DNA of 28,906 nt from Planctomycetota bacterium (GTDB lineage Bacteria; Planctomycetota; B15-G4): contig QNBX01000043.1 in assembly GCA_003644265.1 (NCBI GenBank), forward strand, positions 1-28,906, written 5' to 3'. This document shows positions 26,006 through 28,906 of the stretch, in pieces. The position numbers and the translations under genes are program-made. Positions within the stretch are counted from its first letter, which is position 1, and the number at the start of each line of letters is the position of its first letter. The notes beneath the pieces were generated by a model. The model had not been told where the DNA came from, made no database searches, and saw only the letters and a program-made list of their open reading frames with translations.

Positions 26006-27292
26006 TCAGATCGAGTTGAGGTGCTCGTCAGGCCGCACGAACGTCGGCTCCTCGACGGTGGTCTTCACCACCGCCTTGCCGCTGCGGTTGTAACCGATCA
26101 CGGTGTCGTTCCAGATCTCCTGCACCTTGTGGGAGCCGTCGGGCATGGTCACCTCGATCTCGGCGACCTTGGGGCCCTTCTCGATCTCCCACCGGAACAG
26201 GATCTGCTGTTGTGCGCGGAACAGCTGCATCACCGCGAGCAGCTCCCGATCGGGGCAGCAGTACTGCTCCAGGGCGTGCTCGACGCCGGGACCGAACATC
26301 TGGCCCAGGTAGTCGCGCGGCACCCAGCGCGGCGGGATGTAGAAACCGTTGGGCGAGGTGCCGAACTGGGGATACAGCGGCAGGGCCACCTTGCGCTCGC
26401 GCACCATGTAGTAGAGCGGGCTGTCGGGCGACGGTGTCCAGCTCCCGTCCTGCTCGAGGTGCACCAGGCCTTGCATGCGGATCTTGCCGACGCAGGCCGT
26501 CATGCAGCGCGTCTCGAGCGGCTCGTTGTCGGGCGAGAGCTCCTGGTCCTTGCCCTCGAGGCGCGGGTAGCAGGCCACGCACTTCTCGCTGACGCGCGTC
26601 GTCGGACGGTACATCGACTTCTTGTACGGGCAGCCCTCGACGCACTTGCGGTAGCCGCGGCAGCGCTGCTGATCGATCAGCACCACGCCGTCGTTCGGTC
26701 GCTTGTAGATGGCCTTGCGCGGGCAGGCGCCCAGGCAGCCCGGGTAGGTGCAGTGGTTGCAGATCCGCTGCATGTAGAAGAACCACACCTTGTGCTCGGG
26801 GAGCTGCGCCGAGCCCGAGTAGTCGCCGGGGGCCATCACCTCGCCCGCCGCCGTCTCCTCGTGGATGTTGGGCGCCGACCACTCCTGATCGGTGGGCAGG
26901 TAGCCGAGCACGCGCTGCCCGTCGGTCCCGCCCGGCGCACGGCCGGCCGCCTCGAAGATGGTGCGTCCCTTGAAGCTGCCGTAGGGCGAGCGCTTGGGGT
27001 CAGCCGTCCCGTTCCAGCGCTGACCGTCCGGATTGGCCTTGCGCAGCAGCGACAACAGCTTGACGTCCCAGCCCTGCGGGTAGCCGCCGTAGGGCTTGCT
27101 CTCGACGTTGTTCCACCACATGTGCTCCTGGCCCTTGGAGAAGGTCCAGGTCGACTTGCACGCCATGGTGCAGGTCTGGCACGCGATGCAGCGGTTGATG
27201 TTGAAGACGAAGGCGAACTGCCACTCGGGGAAGCCCTCCTCGTACGGGTATTCCATCTCGCGACCGAGCTGCCAGTTCCAGACCTTAGGCAT
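26006..27292 (-). CDS. nxrB: Fe-S subunit, nitrite oxidoreductase beta-like
   Basis: The 428-residue product starts 'MPKVWNWQLGREMEYPYEEG' and matches my recall of Nitrospira NxrB along its length ('QFAFVFNINRC', 'KGQEHMWWNNVESKPYGGYP', 'RICNHCTYPGC', 'LPLYPQFGTSPNGFYIPPRW'). Four cluster motifs are visible: Cys35/38/41/45, Cys178/181/186/190, Cys211/217/221 with Tyr214 in place of a fourth ligand (the 3Fe-4S site), and Cys238/241/263/267. It would pass electrons from the molybdenum subunit to an acceptor or heme subunit. ATG 27292 has GGGAGA upstream and overlaps the previous gene by eight bases. Related beta subunits of nitrate, selenate or perchlorate reductases cannot be fully excluded. 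Confidence 0.85.
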   Translation of the reverse strand: MPKVWNWQLGREMEYPYEEGFPEWQFAFVFNINRCIACQTCTMACKSTWTFSKGQEHMWWNNVESKPYGGYPQGWDVKLLSLLRKANPDGQRWNGTADPKRSPYGSFKGRTIFEAAGRAPGGTDGQRVLGYLPTDQEWSAPNIHEETAAGEVMAPGDYSGSAQLPEHKVWFFYMQRICNHCTYPGCLGACPRKAIYKRPNDGVVLIDQQRCRGYRKCVEGCPYKKSMYRPTTRVSEKCVACYPRLEGKDQELSPDNEPLETRCMTACVGKIRMQGLVHLEQDGSWTPSPDSPLYYMVRERKVALPLYPQFGTSPNGFYIPPRWVPRDYLGQMFGPGVEHALEQYCCPDRELLAVMQLFRAQQQILFRWEIEKGPKVAEIEVTMPDGSHKVQEIWNDTVIGYNRSGKAVVKTTVEEPTFVRPDEHLNSI

Positions 27293-27656
27293 GGTGATCT
27301 CCCTCGTCGGCCGCATCTGGCGGCGCGCAGTTCAGGTGTTCGGGGATGGAGGCGGCGTCCGGATCGGCCACCGGGTCGATCGTGGTGGTGAAGCGCATCA
27401 CGCCCCGGCGCCGGAGCACGGCGTCGATGCGCTCGCGCACCTGCTTCCGGCCGAAGAGCTCGGACAGCCCCCAGGTCGCGAGGAAGAACGGCGTCGCGAA
27501 GATCTTCTCGATGTGGTCGGCGTCCCAGCCGAGCCCGACGTATTCCTCGATGATCCCGTCGAGCATGGCGCGCGGGTCGCCGTTCACCGGCTCCGCGGTG
27601 AGCTGCATCGGGTCTTCGGGTTCGATGGGCCGCTCTCGCGGGTGCTGCTCGTCCAT
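27285..27656 (-). CDS. 123-residue protein of unknown function between alpha and beta subunits
   Basis: ATG 27656 opens a 123-residue frame with coherent coding character: 'MLDGIIEEYVGLGWDADHIE', 'KIFATPFFLATWGLSELFG' and 'RERIDAVLRRRGVMRFTTTI'. It looks like a small helical domain with disordered ends. No cysteine cluster, signal peptide or membrane helix is present. It lies 89 bp after the catalytic subunit, and its stop overlaps the start of the Fe-S subunit by eight bases, so translation is probably coupled. It could be an extra subunit or assembly factor of this enzyme. I do not recognise a named family. Confidence 0.68.
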   Translation of the reverse strand: MDEQHPRERPIEPEDPMQLTAEPVNGDPRAMLDGIIEEYVGLGWDADHIEKIFATPFFLATWGLSELFGRKQVRERIDAVLRRRGVMRFTTTIDPVADPDAASIPEHLNCAPPDAADEGDHHA

Positions 27657-27745
27657 GGCATCGCGGGCCGGGCCCGTGGTCGCCCCGGGGCCCTCGCCAG
27701 CCTCCGGCTCAGCGGGTGGAACCCGCCCGCCTTCGTCGTGGGTGC

Positions 27746-28906
27746 TCAAGACCCGCCCTCCATCATCTTGCCCGAGAGATAGTCGTGCATCAGGTCGGAC
27801 TCGGCGCCGGGCGTCCTTCCGGTCGTCGCCGGCTCCCAGACACCCGTGCCGCCGATGCCACCGTCCTCGGCCTTGACGATGCGCACCAGCGTCTCCTTCG
27901 GCACCGTGTTCACGCCGTGATTGTCGACCGCGAAGCCGAACACGAAACCCATCGCGCCGGTCTTCTTGTGGAACAGCGAGTCGGTCTGGTGCATGGGGGG
28001 CAGCCAGCTTCGCGTGATGCTCTGGTGGCTGCCGTAGCGGTAGTTGCTCTGGTACCCGGTCTCGGTCGAGAGGGCCATGCCGTCCTCGCGCGTCTCGTGC
28101 GCCTTGACCGTGCGCTCCGTCGCGATCCAGCCGGTGTGCTTCATGATCGTCATCGTGTACGGCAACGACGGGTTGAGCTTGACCCGCACCATGCAGCGGA
28201 AGGCCTTGGTGCGCGGGTCGTCCGGCTTGGCGCCCACGAACGGCCGGTCGGCCGGGTTGGCGTCCACCCAGACGTAGTCGCCCTCGTTCAGATCGAGGTC
28301 GGCCGCGGCCTTCGGGTTGAGCTGGATCTGCCGGTCGCCGACCCCGGGGTCGCGCTTGTCGCGCCGCAGGGCGTCGCCGTGGTTCGTGCTCCAGATCCAG
28401 TGCCAGTCGACGGTCGACCAGGAGCTGTGCGTGGTGTGGCGGCTCTTGGGCGTGCTGCAGAAGAACCGGAAGCCGGCCTTCCAGAGCGGGTTCACCGTCT
28501 CGCGCACCTGCGACCATGGCATCTTCACGTTGCGCACGCTGCGCCGGTCGCAGTCGATGTCGTCGAGCGCGATGCCGTAGTCGACGGGCCGCACGAAAGG
28601 ACTGCTGCTGACGATCACGTTGGGCAGGTAGGGGGTGGCCTCCACCGCTTCGCGGTGCACGATCAGGTTCTCGCCGTACTCGATGGCCTCGGGCAGGTCG
28701 CAGTAGGACGCGAGCCGCCCGCTGTCCGTGTAGAAGGGCACGCTGTCGTTGCGTTGCTCCCAGAACGCGACGCGCGGGTAGGTGCGGAAGAGCATCAGCG
28801 CCGCGCCGGGCTCGCCGCCGTACTCGCCGGCCGCGAGCTTGTCGACCTGGTAGCTGCCCTTGGGACCGGTGGTCGTGGTGCAGCTGTCGAGCACGCGCTG
28901 GATGTA
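27746..28906 (-). CDS. nxrA: Molybdopterin oxidoreductase catalytic subunit, NxrA-like (C-terminal 386 residues)
   Basis: The frame is open to the right edge, so the N-terminal two thirds, including the Fe-S and molybdenum-ligand residues, are outside. The visible part includes 'FFCSTPKSRHTTHSSWSTVD', 'NEGDYVWVDANPADRPFVGA', 'TGYQSNYRYGSHQSITRSW', 'MHQTDSLFHKK' and 'DNHGVNTVPKETLVRIVKAE'. It represents the molydopterin-dinucleotide-binding C-terminal domain of a DMSO-reductase-family enzyme. The wording of these blocks is that of nitrite oxidoreductase alpha subunits as I remember them, more than of NarG. The gene is first in the visible operon. Oxidation of nitrite or reduction of nitrate is the leading hypothesis. 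Confidence 0.84.
   Translation of the reverse strand, partial: YIQRVLDSCTTTTGPKGSYQVDKLAAGEYGGEPGAALMLFRTYPRVAFWEQRNDSVPFYTDSGRLASYCDLPEAIEYGENLIVHREAVEATPYLPNVIVSSSPFVRPVDYGIALDDIDCDRRSVRNVKMPWSQVRETVNPLWKAGFRFFCSTPKSRHTTHSSWSTVDWHWIWSTNHGDALRRDKRDPGVGDRQIQLNPKAAADLDLNEGDYVWVDANPADRPFVGAKPDDPRTKAFRCMVRVKLNPSLPYTMTIMKHTGWIATERTVKAHETREDGMALSTETGYQSNYRYGSHQSITRSWLPPMHQTDSLFHKKTGAMGFVFGFAVDNHGVNTVPKETLVRIVKAEDGGIGGTGVWEPATTGRTPGAESDLMHDYLSGKMMEGGS

Overview
The window is about 29 kb of very GC-rich bacterial DNA and most likely comes from a high-GC planctomycete. Three lines of evidence support this. Two secreted proteins and one broken fragment end in the same roughly 80-residue C-terminal domain (ending in motifs such as 'GFAASNGL'), which I associate with planctomycetes. 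There are two lipoprotein sulfatases, one fused to TPR repeats. The remnant of a PknB-type kinase also fits. No rRNA, tRNA or CRISPR array was seen.

Left part (1-9.2 kb). This is a worn accessory region. It opens with the 3' end of an IS630-type transposase and a stray C-terminal domain on the minus strand. A lipoprotein sulfatase-TPR protein follows (857-2767). A two-gene block encoding a 1136-residue membrane protein and a 127-residue four-helix membrane protein (3569-7449) is bracketed by IS debris: the N-terminal piece of an integrase-type transposase on the left, and on the right an IS91-like fragment, a truncated CPBP protease, a pair of inverted ~100 bp repeats and the C-terminal piece of an integrase of the same type.

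Middle part (9.2-17 kb). An arylsulfatase lipoprotein carries one frameshift and is convergent with a beta-barrel-like outer-membrane lipoprotein. A kinase remnant follows. A secreted-protein gene is enclosed by perfect 54-bp inverted repeats (13067-13120 and 14353-14406). A second secreted protein with the same type of C-terminal domain, the decayed 5' end of a malic enzyme gene and a 140-residue orphan gene complete this part. A strong GC hairpin then separates it from the next block.

Biosynthetic block (17.2-25.05 kb). It holds a radical SAM protein, a class I SAM methyltransferase on the opposite strand, an acyl-CoA/acyl-AMP ligase-like protein, a ketosynthase strikingly like E. coli FabB, and two proteins of GNAT-like acyltransferase type. 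I infer a dedicated pathway that activates and extends an acyl chain and then modifies or N-acylates it. The product is unknown and no acyl carrier protein was found here.

Right end (25.09-28.9 kb, minus strand). The order of transcription is a molybdopterin oxidoreductase catalytic subunit (C-terminal 386 residues, cut by the window edge), a 123-residue protein of unknown function, an Fe-S subunit and a TorD/NarJ-type chaperone. The catalytic and Fe-S subunits resemble nitrite oxidoreductase NxrA/NxrB of Nitrospira and anammox bacteria more than classical NarGH. A nitrite-oxidising or nitrate-reducing enzyme in a non-anammox-like high-GC planctomycete is the most notable possibility in the window. 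The substrate cannot be proven from sequence alone.
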